A DNA stretch of 64,000 bases, from NCBI RefSeq assembly GCF_900589395.1, contig NZ_UUIS01000058.1, positions 1 through 64,000 on the forward strand, written 5' to 3'. Positions 51,003-59,751 of this stretch are shown piece after piece (the stretch's first letter is position 1; the number at the start of each line of letters is the position of its first letter). Under the pieces are notes generated by a model that saw nothing but the letters and a program-made list of their open reading frames with translations, searched no databases and had not been told where the DNA came from. The DNA comes from Pseudomonas viridiflava. Lineage in GTDB: Bacteria; Pseudomonadota; Gammaproteobacteria; Pseudomonadales; Pseudomonadaceae. Position numbers and translations under genes: made by a program.

Positions 51003-52718
51003 ATGCGCACCAGTCAATTTTTGCTCGCCACACAGAAAGAAACCCCTTCCGATGCGGTCGTGGTCAGCCATCAGCTGATGCTGCGTGCCGGCATGATTCG
51101 CAAACTGGCTTCGGGCCTGTACACCTGGCTGCCGATGGGCCTGCGCGTGTTGCGCAAGGTCGAGGCCATTGTCCGCGAAGAGATGAACGCCGCCGGCGCC
51201 CTCGAAATTCTCATGCCTGGCATCCAGCCTGCCGAACTGTGGCAGGAATCGGGTCGCTGGGAGCAGTACGGGCCGGAGCTGATGCGCCTGGTCGATCGCC
51301 ATGCGCGTGACTTCTGCCTGGGCCCGACCCATGAAGAGGTCATCACCGACCTGGCCCGTAACGAGCTTAATAGCTATAAACAGCTGCCAATCAACATGTA
51401 CCAGATCCAGACCAAGTTCCGTGACGAGATCCGTCCGCGCTTCGGGCTGATGCGTGGCCGCGAGTTCATCATGAAAGATGCCTACTCGTTCCACGCCGAT
51501 CAGGCATGCCTGCAGCAGACCTATGACCGCATGCACCAGGCCTACAGCAATGTATTCAGCCGCCTGGGCCTGAAATTCCGCCCGGTCGAAGCCGACAACG
51601 GCTCGATCGGTGGTGCCGGCTCGCACGAGTTCCACGTTCTGGCCGAGTCTGGTGAAGACGACATCGTCTTCAGCAATGGCTCCGAATACGCCGCCAACAT
51701 CGAAAAGGCCGAAGCCCTGCCGCAGGAAAAGAGCCGCCCGGCGCCCACTGAAGAACTGCGCCTGGTCGACACCCCGAATACCAAGACCATTGCGCAACTG
51801 GTCGAAGGCTTCAACCTGCCGATCGAGAAGACCGTCAAGACCCTGGTGGTGCATGCGGCCGAAGAAGGCAAGCTGATCGCCCTGATCATCCGCGGTGACC
51901 ATGAACTCAATGAGATCAAGGCCGCCAAGCTCGAACAGGTCGCCAGCCCGCTGACCATGGCTTGCGAGGCCGAGCTGCGCGACGCCATCGGCGCCGGCGC
52001 CGGATCGCTGGGCCCGCTGAACCTGCCGCTGCCGTGCATCATCGATCGCTCGGTGGAGCTGATGAGCGATTTCGGCGTGGGCGCCAACATCGACGACAAG
52101 CACTACTTTGGCGTCAACTGGGAGCGCGACCTGCCGGTTCCGCAAGTGGCTGACCTGCGCAATGTGGTCAGTGGCGACCCGAGCCCGGATGGCCAGGGCA
52201 CCCTGGAAATCAAACGTGGCATCGAAGTCGGGCACATTTTCCAGCTGGGCACCAAGTACAGCCAGGCCCTGAAATGCCAGGTACTGGGCGAGAACGGCAA
52301 GCCGATCGACCTGATCATGGGCTGCTACGGTATCGGCGTTTCCCGCGTGGTGGCCGCTGCCATCGAGCAGAACAACGACGAAAACGGCATCATCTGGAAC
52401 GACACCCTGACGCCGTTCCATATAGCCCTGGTGCCGCTGCGCTACGAAACCGACGCTGTCCGCGAGGCCACCGACACGCTGTATGCCGACCTCACGGCCG
52501 CCGGCTTCGAAGTACTGCTCGACGACCGCGACAAAAAGACCAGCCCGGGCAACAAGTTTGCCGATATGGAGCTGATCGGCATCCCGCATCGCATCGTGGT
52601 CAGTGATCGCGGCCTGGCCGATGGCAATATCGAGTACAAGAGCCGTACCGAAGCGCAGCCACAAGCTGTTGCTCTCGCTGACGTGCTGTCGTTCATCCAG
52701 AACCGCCTGCGTCGCTGA
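51003..52718 (+). CDS. proS: Prolyl-tRNA synthetase
   Basis: The 571-residue class II synthetase is the bacterial type with an editing (INS) domain between motifs 2 and 3. Visible segments are GLYTWLPMGLRVLRKVEAIVREEMN (motif 1), CLGPTHEEVITDLARNEL, RDEIRPRFGLMRGREFIMKDAYSFH (motif 2), and CYGIGVSRVVAAAIEQ (motif 3). The C-terminal anticodon domain includes DDRDKKTSPGNKFADMELIG. Editing removes Ala from tRNA-Pro. Confidence 0.98.
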   Translation: MRTSQFLLATQKETPSDAVVVSHQLMLRAGMIRKLASGLYTWLPMGLRVLRKVEAIVREEMNAAGALEILMPGIQPAELWQESGRWEQYGPELMRLVDRHARDFCLGPTHEEVITDLARNELNSYKQLPINMYQIQTKFRDEIRPRFGLMRGREFIMKDAYSFHADQACLQQTYDRMHQAYSNVFSRLGLKFRPVEADNGSIGGAGSHEFHVLAESGEDDIVFSNGSEYAANIEKAEALPQEKSRPAPTEELRLVDTPNTKTIAQLVEGFNLPIEKTVKTLVVHAAEEGKLIALIIRGDHELNEIKAAKLEQVASPLTMACEAELRDAIGAGAGSLGPLNLPLPCIIDRSVELMSDFGVGANIDDKHYFGVNWERDLPVPQVADLRNVVSGDPSPDGQGTLEIKRGIEVGHIFQLGTKYSQALKCQVLGENGKPIDLIMGCYGIGVSRVVAAAIEQNNDENGIIWNDTLTPFHIALVPLRYETDAVREATDTLYADLTAAGFEVLLDDRDKKTSPGNKFADMELIGIPHRIVVSDRGLADGNIEYKSRTEAQPQAVALADVLSFIQNRLRR

Positions 52719-52789
52719 GCCTTTGGCGCACCCGCGCAAGCGGGTGCGCCAGGTACGCATCCGCGCGGCCATCCGAATTCAGAGCCCCC

Positions 52790-53746
52790 ATGTTCAAGCG
52801 ACATAACCTGAGCCTCGGCAGCGCCACCTTGTGCGGCGCCCTGCTGGTCAGCGGCTGTGCCAATCACTTGTCACAACGCAGCGAGCATGAAGAACGCGTC
52901 GAGCGCAAACTACTCGAACACACTCTGCAGATCGACGTAGGCGACCCCAAAACGTTGGAGTTGCCACAGCGTCGCGTCCGCATCAATGAACACAAGGCCT
53001 TTGAAGTCACCGAATTCGAAGTGACCCGCCACTATGATCGCTACACGCCCTATCATCCCTGGCGCGAAATCTATGAGATCCCGCTGGGCGCTGTGGCCGT
53101 GGTAGCCGGCATTGGTGCCAATGTGGTCAACGTCTTTACCTTGGGTAATCTGCCTGAGAGCGTGACGCATGACTGGCTCGACTACGGCCTGGCCGGCGTC
53201 AACCCGTTCATGAACGCGCCCTCCCACGGCCGCGCCGAGCAGAACCTGGCCAGCATCGATGAAGCCCAGCAGGACAAACGCGTCGAGCGCACCACCCTGC
53301 CCTGGAACGAACGCCCGGTGCTGGTCAAGGCCGGCAACACGACCCACGAAATGAACACCGACCGCATGGGTGTACTGCGCCTTAACCTGCTCGACAGCCC
53401 GTTCGCCGAGCAGGACCTGCGCAAGATTACCCGCCTCTATATCAATGTCGAAGACGAGCAGGACAATACGCACGCCAGCGACAGCCTGCCGATCAGCCCC
53501 AGCCTGCGCGGCAAGCTGCTCGAAGCACATGAGCTGATCTACGATGATCTCGAGGACGACGAAGTCAGCCAGTGGGTCTATCGGGTCAAGCGCCTGGCGG
53601 AACTGGGCCTGGAAGAACAGGCCGCAGAACTGGAACAGAGCCTGATCGAGCTGACGCGCAACGACCCACAATTGCAGGGCGACTTCCTCAAGCTGCTGGC
53701 ACGCGATGCCGGACGTCTGGTGGCACCCGCGCCTGCCGACGACTGA
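52790..53746 (+). CDS. Lipoprotein of unknown function
   Basis: The 318-residue protein has a lipoprotein signal with lipobox LVSGC (Cys23). The mature part has a hydrophobic stretch IPLGAVAVVAGIGANVVNVFTLG (about 97-119), possibly membrane-associated, and a C-terminal acidic helical region. The order proS-lipoprotein-dinB recurs in Pseudomonas. I do not know a family name or function. It converges on dinB with four bases between. Confidence 0.75.
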   Translation: MFKRHNLSLGSATLCGALLVSGCANHLSQRSEHEERVERKLLEHTLQIDVGDPKTLELPQRRVRINEHKAFEVTEFEVTRHYDRYTPYHPWREIYEIPLGAVAVVAGIGANVVNVFTLGNLPESVTHDWLDYGLAGVNPFMNAPSHGRAEQNLASIDEAQQDKRVERTTLPWNERPVLVKAGNTTHEMNTDRMGVLRLNLLDSPFAEQDLRKITRLYINVEDEQDNTHASDSLPISPSLRGKLLEAHELIYDDLEDDEVSQWVYRVKRLAELGLEEQAAELEQSLIELTRNDPQLQGDFLKLLARDAGRLVAPAPADD

Positions 53747-53750
53747 TCTT

Positions 53751-54812
53751 TCAGCGCTCGAATAACTCCAGCTGCTCATGTGCGCCGCGCAAATCCTGCA
53801 GGCGCACACCAATACCCAACAGCCGCACCGGCTTGCTGCCACGGGCAAAAGCCTGGGCCAGCAAGTGCTGATAGCTGCCAAGGTCACGCCCGGCACCGGC
53901 CTGCTCCAGCGTAGTCTGGGTAAAGTCATGGAACTTGACCTTGACGAACGGCTTGCCCGGGCGATACTGCCCGTCCAGCCGTTGCATGCGGGTTTCCAGG
54001 GTCTGGATCAATTCGGGCAATCGCTCAAGACAACTGCTCAGGTCAGGCAGGTCTGTGTCATAGGTATTTTCCACGCTGATTGACTGGCGGCGGTTGTCGT
54101 TATGCACCACCCGCTCATCGATCCCGCGGGCCAGGCTCCACAGCCGCTCGCCAAAACTGCCGAACTCGCGCACCAGTGCCAGTTTTTTCCAGGCCAACAG
54201 GTCATGACAGCTGACGATTCCCAGGCGCGCCAGCTTGTCGGCCGTGACCTTGCCAACGCCATGCAGCTTGCTGACCGGCAAGGCGGCGACAAAGTCCTCG
54301 ATCTGCGCAGGCGTAATGACGAACAGGCCATTGGGCTTTTTCCAGTCGCTGGCGATCTTGGCCAGAAACTTGTTGGGAGCCACGCCGGCCGAGACCGTAA
54401 TGTGCAATTGGTTAGACACCCGGCGCCGGATGTCCTGGGCAATTCTTGTCGCACTGCCATCGAAACGGGTCGACTCGGACACATCCAGATAGGCCTCATC
54501 CAGGGACAAGGGCTCGATCAGGTCAGTGTAATCGCGAAAAATCGTGTGAATTTCGCGCGACGCCTCTTTATAGGCATCCATGCGCGGCTTGACGATGGTC
54601 AGGTCCGGGCACAGTTTCAAAGCGTGGTGCGACGACATCGCCGAGCGCACGCCGAAAGCCCGCGCCTCGTAGTTGCAGGTAGCAATGACACCACGCCGGT
54701 CTGCCGACCCTCCTACGGCCAGGGGAATATTGGCCAGCTTCGGGTTGTCGCGCATTTCAATGGCGGCATAAAAGCAGTCACAGTCGATGTGGATAATCTT
54801 GCGCTGGGCCAT
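53751..54812 (-). CDS. dinB: DNA polymerase IV
   Basis: The 353-residue Y-family polymerase has the catalytic IIHIDCDCFYAAIEM near residue 6 and SLDEAYLDVS near 102, where the metal-binding acidic residues sit. A helix-hairpin-helix segment (LHGVGKVTADKLARLGI, near 180) and the little-finger domain follow. It copies damaged DNA and is usually LexA-controlled. No clear LexA box was seen upstream. The ATG at 54812 is preferred over a TTG three codons earlier. Confidence 0.96.
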   Translation of the reverse strand: MAQRKIIHIDCDCFYAAIEMRDNPKLANIPLAVGGSADRRGVIATCNYEARAFGVRSAMSSHHALKLCPDLTIVKPRMDAYKEASREIHTIFRDYTDLIEPLSLDEAYLDVSESTRFDGSATRIAQDIRRRVSNQLHITVSAGVAPNKFLAKIASDWKKPNGLFVITPAQIEDFVAALPVSKLHGVGKVTADKLARLGIVSCHDLLAWKKLALVREFGSFGERLWSLARGIDERVVHNDNRRQSISVENTYDTDLPDLSSCLERLPELIQTLETRMQRLDGQYRPGKPFVKVKFHDFTQTTLEQAGAGRDLGSYQHLLAQAFARGSKPVRLLGIGVRLQDLRGAHEQLELFER

Positions 54813-54998
54813 GCCGTCCAATCACAGGTTTCAGGAAGGCGTAGTATCTCACTGCTATAGAGCGCTGGCATCCCGGGGCAAGGTCCAGAAAGCGAATGCG
54901 CAGGTACGTTTGACTGGCAGCACGCTGACGGTAAACGCTTAACCCGATGAATGCTTGCAGTAAACAGTTGAAGAAAAAGCACTTTTTCAAATTCGCGC

Positions 54999-55026
54999 TT
55001 GACACCCGATCGATAATCCGTAGAAT
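54999..55026 (+). promoter_or_regulatory. Promoter of the first initiator tRNA gene
   Basis: A consensus TTGACA (54999-55004) and TAGAAT (55021-55026) are 16 bases apart, ending 12 bases before the tRNA. Confidence 0.8.
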
Positions 55027-55038
55027 GGCCAACACAGA

Positions 55039-55115
<77 letters not shown>

Positions 55116-55123
55116 GTTAAAAG

Positions 55124-55154
55124 AAAAAGCCACTTGAAAAAGTGGCTTTTTTTT
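55124..55154 (+). terminator. Terminator after the first initiator tRNA
   Basis: AAAAAGCCACTT and AAGTGGCTTTTT form a perfect 12-bp stem with a four-base loop and a long T-run. Confidence 0.88.
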
Positions 55155-55215
55155 GCCCTGATTTCCTGGCCGACCAGGAAGAGGGCGTGCTGTACAAATT
55201 CTTTTACACTCAGTG

Positions 55216-55243
55216 TTGACAATGTTTCGTTTGGCTGTAGAAT
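55216..55243 (+). promoter_or_regulatory. Promoter of the second initiator tRNA gene
   Basis: TTGACA (55216-55221) and TAGAAT (55238-55243) are again 16 bases apart, as for copy 1, so each gene has its own promoter. Confidence 0.8.
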
Positions 55244-55256
55244 GCGCCCACACAGA

Positions 55257-55333
<77 letters not shown>

Positions 55334-55343
55334 GATACAAAAG

Positions 55344-55372
55344 AAAGGCCACTTGAAAAAGTGGCCTTTTTT
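55344..55372 (+). terminator. Terminator after the second initiator tRNA
   Basis: AAAGGCCACTT and AAGTGGCCTTT pair over a short A-rich loop, followed by TTT. It is closely related to the first terminator (GGCC instead of AGCC), consistent with duplication. Confidence 0.88.
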
Positions 55373-55665
55373 GTTGTGTCTGAAAAAGCCTTTCTCTCCA
55401 GCAAACCTTCAAAAAACTGTTTAGCGTCGCTGCGTGGAACACCCTATCATCAGCGATGTGACCGTATGTGTCTTGTCAGACCGTTTTTTCCTGCACTGCC
55501 GATCCCTTTGTGGCTAGGCTGAATCACAGCTGAACAGCTCTACCCTGCTCCACTGGCTATTCGCTCGTTAGCCGCTGACGCGCTAACATCTCGACATATT
55601 TTTTGCGTAGGGATCGGTAACTTGGCTGTAGACCTCAACCCTGTCGCGCACATTTCAGGAAGTAA
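55373..55665. other. Intergenic region upstream of mprF
   Basis: These 293 bases carry no supported gene. They should hold the mprF promoter. I see no clear PhoP- or other regulator site. Confidence 0.4.
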
Positions 55666-58311
55666 ATGATGCGTGATAATTCGTCAGAAACGCCCGAAGC
55701 CGTAACGGCGACTCACCCCATCCAACCTGCGCGGCTCCAGTGGCTGGAGCGCCTGAGCAAGTATCGCCAGCCCATTGGCCTGGCGGTGATGCTGGTGTTG
55801 TTCGGCATGGCCTTGATCGCCTGCCGGCACATGCTGATCGAAATGGACTTCTTTGCGCTGCGCGATGCGCTTTACGCCGTGCCCCTGGCGTCATTGGGCG
55901 GCGCGCTGCTGGCTGCGGTGATCGGCTATGTGATCCTGATGGGTTACGAGCTCTCGGCCAGCCGCTATGCCGGCGTTGACCTGCCCACCCGTACGTTGGT
56001 GCTGGGCGGATTCACCTCGTTTGCCATCGGCAATGCCGTAGGCCTGTCGATGCTTTCAGGCGGTTCGGTGCGCTACCGGCTGTATTCGCGACATGGCATC
56101 GGGGCCGTGGAAATTGCCCGGATGACCGTGTTTGCCAGCCTGTCACTTGGTTGCGCCCTCCCGCCCCTGGCAGCCATCGCCACCTTGAGCAACCTTTCTG
56201 GCGCATCGCTGGCGCTTAAACTGCCCGTCGACCTGCTGGCCGGCATCGCCATCATCGTACTGGCTGGCAGCCTGCTGATTGCCTATGCGGTGTACCGTCG
56301 GCGCTTGCCAGAGCAGGACATCCCGCACGTGTTGCTGGTCCGGGCCGGACGCCGCTCGTTGCGCTTGCCCGACCTGCGCCTGTCCCTGGTGCAGTTGCTG
56401 ATCACCGCACTGGACGTTGCCGCCGCTGCGCTGGTGCTGTACCTGCTGCTGCCGCAGGCGCCGCCGCTGGGCGCCTTCATGCTGGTTTACCTGCTGGCCT
56501 TGGCAGCCGGTGTGCTCAGCCATGTGCCGGGCGGCGTCGGGGTATTCGAGGCTGTACTGCTGGCCGCCTTTGCCAACGAGCTGGGCGCCGCTCCCCTGGC
56601 GGCGGCCTTGCTGCTCTATCGCCTGATCTATGTGGTACTGCCACTGTTGCTGGCGTGCCTGACCCTGCTGTTTATTGAAGCCCGGCGACTGCTGCCAACC
56701 CGCCAGGCGATGCGCATGGCCTCGGGCCTGGCCGCGCCCATCCTGGCCTTGCTGGTTTTTCTTTCAGGGGTTGTGCTGCTTTTTTCCGGCGCCACCCCTG
56801 AAATCGATACACGTCTCGAAAACGTCGGCTTCATGCTGCCGCACCGGTTGATCGACGCATCGCACTTTGTCGCCAGTCTGGTGGGCGTGTTGTGCCTGTT
56901 GCTGGCCCAAGGCTTGCGTCGCCGATTGTCTGCAGCCTGGATGCTGACGGTCATCTTGTTGCTGGTCGGCGCCGTGCTGTCGATTCTCAAGGGATTTGAC
57001 TGGGAAGAAGCCAGCCTGCTGTTATTGACGGCCGCGCTGCTGGCCACCTTTCGGCGCTCGTTCTACCGCCCCAGCCGCCTGCTGGAGCTGCCCTTTTCGC
57101 CGCTCTACCTGATCGCCAGCTTCTGCGTGGTGGGCGCTTCAATCTGGCTGCTGCTGTTTGCCTACCAGGACGTGCCTTACAGTCATCAACTGTGGTGGCA
57201 GTTCACCCTGGATGCTGACGCTCCACGCGGCCTGCGCTCGGCGTTGGGCAGTGCGGTGCTGCTACTGGTGGTCGGCCTGACCTGGCTGCTGCGCACGGCA
57301 CGTCCAGTGATCAAACTGCCCGACAGCACCGACCTGGCCAAGGCAGCCGAGATTCTCAAGGCCTCCAGCCAGCCCGATGGCGGACTGGCGCTGACCGGCG
57401 ACAAGGCGATTCTGTTCCACCCCGACAACAATGCCTTCCTGATGTATTCGCATCGCGGTCGCAGCCTGGTCGCCTTGTACGATCCGATCGGCCCGGCCCA
57501 GCAACGCGCCGAAATGATCTGGCAGTTTCGCGACCTGTGCGATGTGCATCACGCTCGCCCGGTGTTTTACCAGGTGCGCGCGGAAAACCTGCCCTATTAC
57601 ATGGACATCGGTCTGACCGCGATCAAGTTGGGCGAAGAAGCCCGCGTCGACCTGCGCCGCTTCGACATCGATGCCAAGGGCAAGGAGATGAAAGACCTGC
57701 GCTACACCTGGAACCGAGGCAGCCGCGATGGCCTGTCACTGGAAATCCACGAAGCAGGCCAGGCGCCGCTGGACGAACTGAAGGTCATTTCCGATGCCTG
57801 GCTGAGCGGCAAGAATGTGCGCGAGAAAGGCTTCTCCCTTGGGCGCTTCACCCCCGACTACCTGCAATACTTCCGCATTGCCATCATTCGCTTCCAGGAC
57901 AGACCGGTGGCCTTTGCCAACCTGCTGGAGACCAGCCGCCCCGACCTGTCCAGCCTGGACCTGATGCGCGCCCATCCGGACGCGCCCAAGTCGACCATGG
58001 AATTCATGATGATCGGCCTGATTCAATACTACAAAGCCCAGGGCTACAGCCGCTTCAGCCTTGGCATGGTGCCGCTGTCGGGTCTGCAGCCTCGACGCGG
58101 CGCCCCGCTGACCCAACGCCTGGGCTCGATGGTCTTCAGGCGCGGTGAACAGCTGTACAACTTTCAGGGACTGCGACGTTTCAAGGACAAGTTCCAGCCT
58201 GACTGGGAACCTCGTTACATGGCTGTACCGGCCGGACTCGATCCGCTGGTGGCCCTGGCAGATACCGCCGCCCTGATCGCGGGCGGCCTGACTGGATTGG
58301 TGAAACGCTGA
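55666..58311 (+). CDS. mprF: Bifunctional aminoacyl-phosphatidylglycerol synthase/flippase MprF
   Basis: The 881-residue protein has an N-terminal membrane half with about 14 helices (about 30-555; flippase plus synthase membrane part). A C-terminal cytosolic DUF2156 GNAT-like domain (about 575-860) transfers an amino acid from aminoacyl-tRNA to phosphatidylglycerol. The length equals what I recall for the P. aeruginosa alanyl-PG synthase, so alanine is the likely amino acid. AGGA precedes two adjacent ATGs. The stop codon overlaps the start of acvB. Confidence 0.93.
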   Translation: MMRDNSSETPEAVTATHPIQPARLQWLERLSKYRQPIGLAVMLVLFGMALIACRHMLIEMDFFALRDALYAVPLASLGGALLAAVIGYVILMGYELSASRYAGVDLPTRTLVLGGFTSFAIGNAVGLSMLSGGSVRYRLYSRHGIGAVEIARMTVFASLSLGCALPPLAAIATLSNLSGASLALKLPVDLLAGIAIIVLAGSLLIAYAVYRRRLPEQDIPHVLLVRAGRRSLRLPDLRLSLVQLLITALDVAAAALVLYLLLPQAPPLGAFMLVYLLALAAGVLSHVPGGVGVFEAVLLAAFANELGAAPLAAALLLYRLIYVVLPLLLACLTLLFIEARRLLPTRQAMRMASGLAAPILALLVFLSGVVLLFSGATPEIDTRLENVGFMLPHRLIDASHFVASLVGVLCLLLAQGLRRRLSAAWMLTVILLLVGAVLSILKGFDWEEASLLLLTAALLATFRRSFYRPSRLLELPFSPLYLIASFCVVGASIWLLLFAYQDVPYSHQLWWQFTLDADAPRGLRSALGSAVLLLVVGLTWLLRTARPVIKLPDSTDLAKAAEILKASSQPDGGLALTGDKAILFHPDNNAFLMYSHRGRSLVALYDPIGPAQQRAEMIWQFRDLCDVHHARPVFYQVRAENLPYYMDIGLTAIKLGEEARVDLRRFDIDAKGKEMKDLRYTWNRGSRDGLSLEIHEAGQAPLDELKVISDAWLSGKNVREKGFSLGRFTPDYLQYFRIAIIRFQDRPVAFANLLETSRPDLSSLDLMRAHPDAPKSTMEFMMIGLIQYYKAQGYSRFSLGMVPLSGLQPRRGAPLTQRLGSMVFRRGEQLYNFQGLRRFKDKFQPDWEPRYMAVPAGLDPLVALADTAALIAGGLTGLVKR

Positions 58312-59663
58312 TGGTTCAACGTTCAAAACGCTCTGCGCTGATCATTCGACGTGTGTGGCGCGCTGCGCTGGTGGTCCTGGCGATTGTCCTGATCGCCGGC
58401 ATGGGCCTGTGGCTGTGGCAGCGCCCTGCCACACCGGCCACGCTGGAACAACTGACCCTGGCCGATGGCGCCCCCGTGACACGGGTAACACCGGCCGGCC
58501 GGGTCAAGACCCGCATCGCCCTGGCAGTCACGGCCAAGGACCGACTCAGCGACAAACAATTGCAGGCCCTGGGCACCGACGCGAACGCACGCATCGTGCA
58601 GGTCGTGTTGCCGGCCGATGACTGCGTGCTGCAGCGCAAGACCTTCGAGTCGGCCTTGCAGCAGCTCGACGGGCCGGCCCAGGTGGTCGGCGGTATCGGC
58701 CATGGCGGCACCCTGGCCTGGCGCTGGCTGGCCGCACAGACCGACGACAAGGCCCAGGCCATCTCGGTGGGCTTTGCCCTGCAGCATGTCTCCAACCCGC
58801 CGCCGGAAGTCGAAGAAGGCGATACACCGCCACAACTCTGCGACGAACCACTGCCCCAGAAGGCCCCGCACGGGCATTGGCTGGCCGCCTTCAACGACGC
58901 ACCCGATGACCCAAGCGCAGCCTTCGTGCGTGATCAGCCCAATGCCGACACCAGCATCAGCGACTACGACATTCCGCTGCCGCAGGTGCTGACCACAGAA
59001 TTGCGTCATTTGCTGCTCGGTGAGAACGACGCGGGCGGCCTGGGCGTACCGACCGTCGAGGTGCCGTCAAAGCAGGCCAGTGACACCGTGACCCTGTTTC
59101 TTTCCGGTGATGGCGGCTGGCGTGACCTGGACAAGGTGGTGGCCGGCGACATGGCCGACATGGGCTATCCCGTGGTGGGCATCGATGTATTGCGCTACTA
59201 CTGGGAGCGCAAGTCCCCCGAGCAGACCGCCACCGACCTGACCGACCTGATGAACCATTACCGGCAGAAATGGGGCGCCAAGCGCTTCATCCTGGCGGGC
59301 TACTCGTTCGGTGCCGACGTGCTGCCGGCAGTCTACAACCGCATGGCGCCCGAGGATCAGGCCCGTGTCGACGGCATCATCCTGCTGGCCTTCGCCCGCA
59401 GCGGCAACTTCGAGATTCATGTCGACGGCTGGCTGGGCAACAAGGGCACCGAAGCGCAGACCGGCCCGGAAATGGCCAGACTGCCAGCCGCCAAGGTCTT
59501 GTGCGTATACGGCGTCGAAGAACAGAAAGACAGCGGCTGCACCGACACCACTGCTGTGGGTGAAAAGCTGCAATTGCCGGGCGGCCATCACTTCGACGAA
59601 GACTACCCGGCCCTGGCCAAGCGCCTGATCAAGGCCATCAACCAGTGGCAGGGCAAGCCATGA
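58311..59663 (+). CDS. AcvB/VirJ-family periplasmic hydrolase (probable alanyl-PG hydrolase)
   Basis: The 450-residue protein has an N-terminal membrane anchor (about 15-35) and a C-terminal alpha/beta hydrolase domain of VirJ type. That domain carries the nucleophile motif GYSFGADVLP (GxSxG, Ser near 328) and SGDGGWRDLDKVVAGDMA near 264. In P. aeruginosa the gene next to mprF encodes a hydrolase that removes alanine from alanyl-phosphatidylglycerol. Here the ATG overlaps the mprF stop (TGATG), supporting the same synthase/hydrolase pairing. Confidence 0.88.
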   Translation: MVQRSKRSALIIRRVWRAALVVLAIVLIAGMGLWLWQRPATPATLEQLTLADGAPVTRVTPAGRVKTRIALAVTAKDRLSDKQLQALGTDANARIVQVVLPADDCVLQRKTFESALQQLDGPAQVVGGIGHGGTLAWRWLAAQTDDKAQAISVGFALQHVSNPPPEVEEGDTPPQLCDEPLPQKAPHGHWLAAFNDAPDDPSAAFVRDQPNADTSISDYDIPLPQVLTTELRHLLLGENDAGGLGVPTVEVPSKQASDTVTLFLSGDGGWRDLDKVVAGDMADMGYPVVGIDVLRYYWERKSPEQTATDLTDLMNHYRQKWGAKRFILAGYSFGADVLPAVYNRMAPEDQARVDGIILLAFARSGNFEIHVDGWLGNKGTEAQTGPEMARLPAAKVLCVYGVEEQKDSGCTDTTAVGEKLQLPGGHHFDEDYPALAKRLIKAINQWQGKP

Positions 59664-59714
59664 CCGCAAATGTCGCAATCCCCTGGGTGATCCGCTTCAG
59701 CCGCGAATGAACAC

Positions 59715-59749
59715 AAGCCCCGGCACCACAAGGTGACCGGGGCTTTTTC
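59715..59749. terminator. Terminator between acvB and kup
   Basis: AAGCCCCGG (59715-59723) pairs with CCGGGGCTT (59737-59745), with an inner CACC/GGTG extension, and is followed by TTT. It serves the plus-strand mprF-acvB unit and may also end the convergent kup transcript. Confidence 0.88.
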
Positions 59750-59751
59750 AT

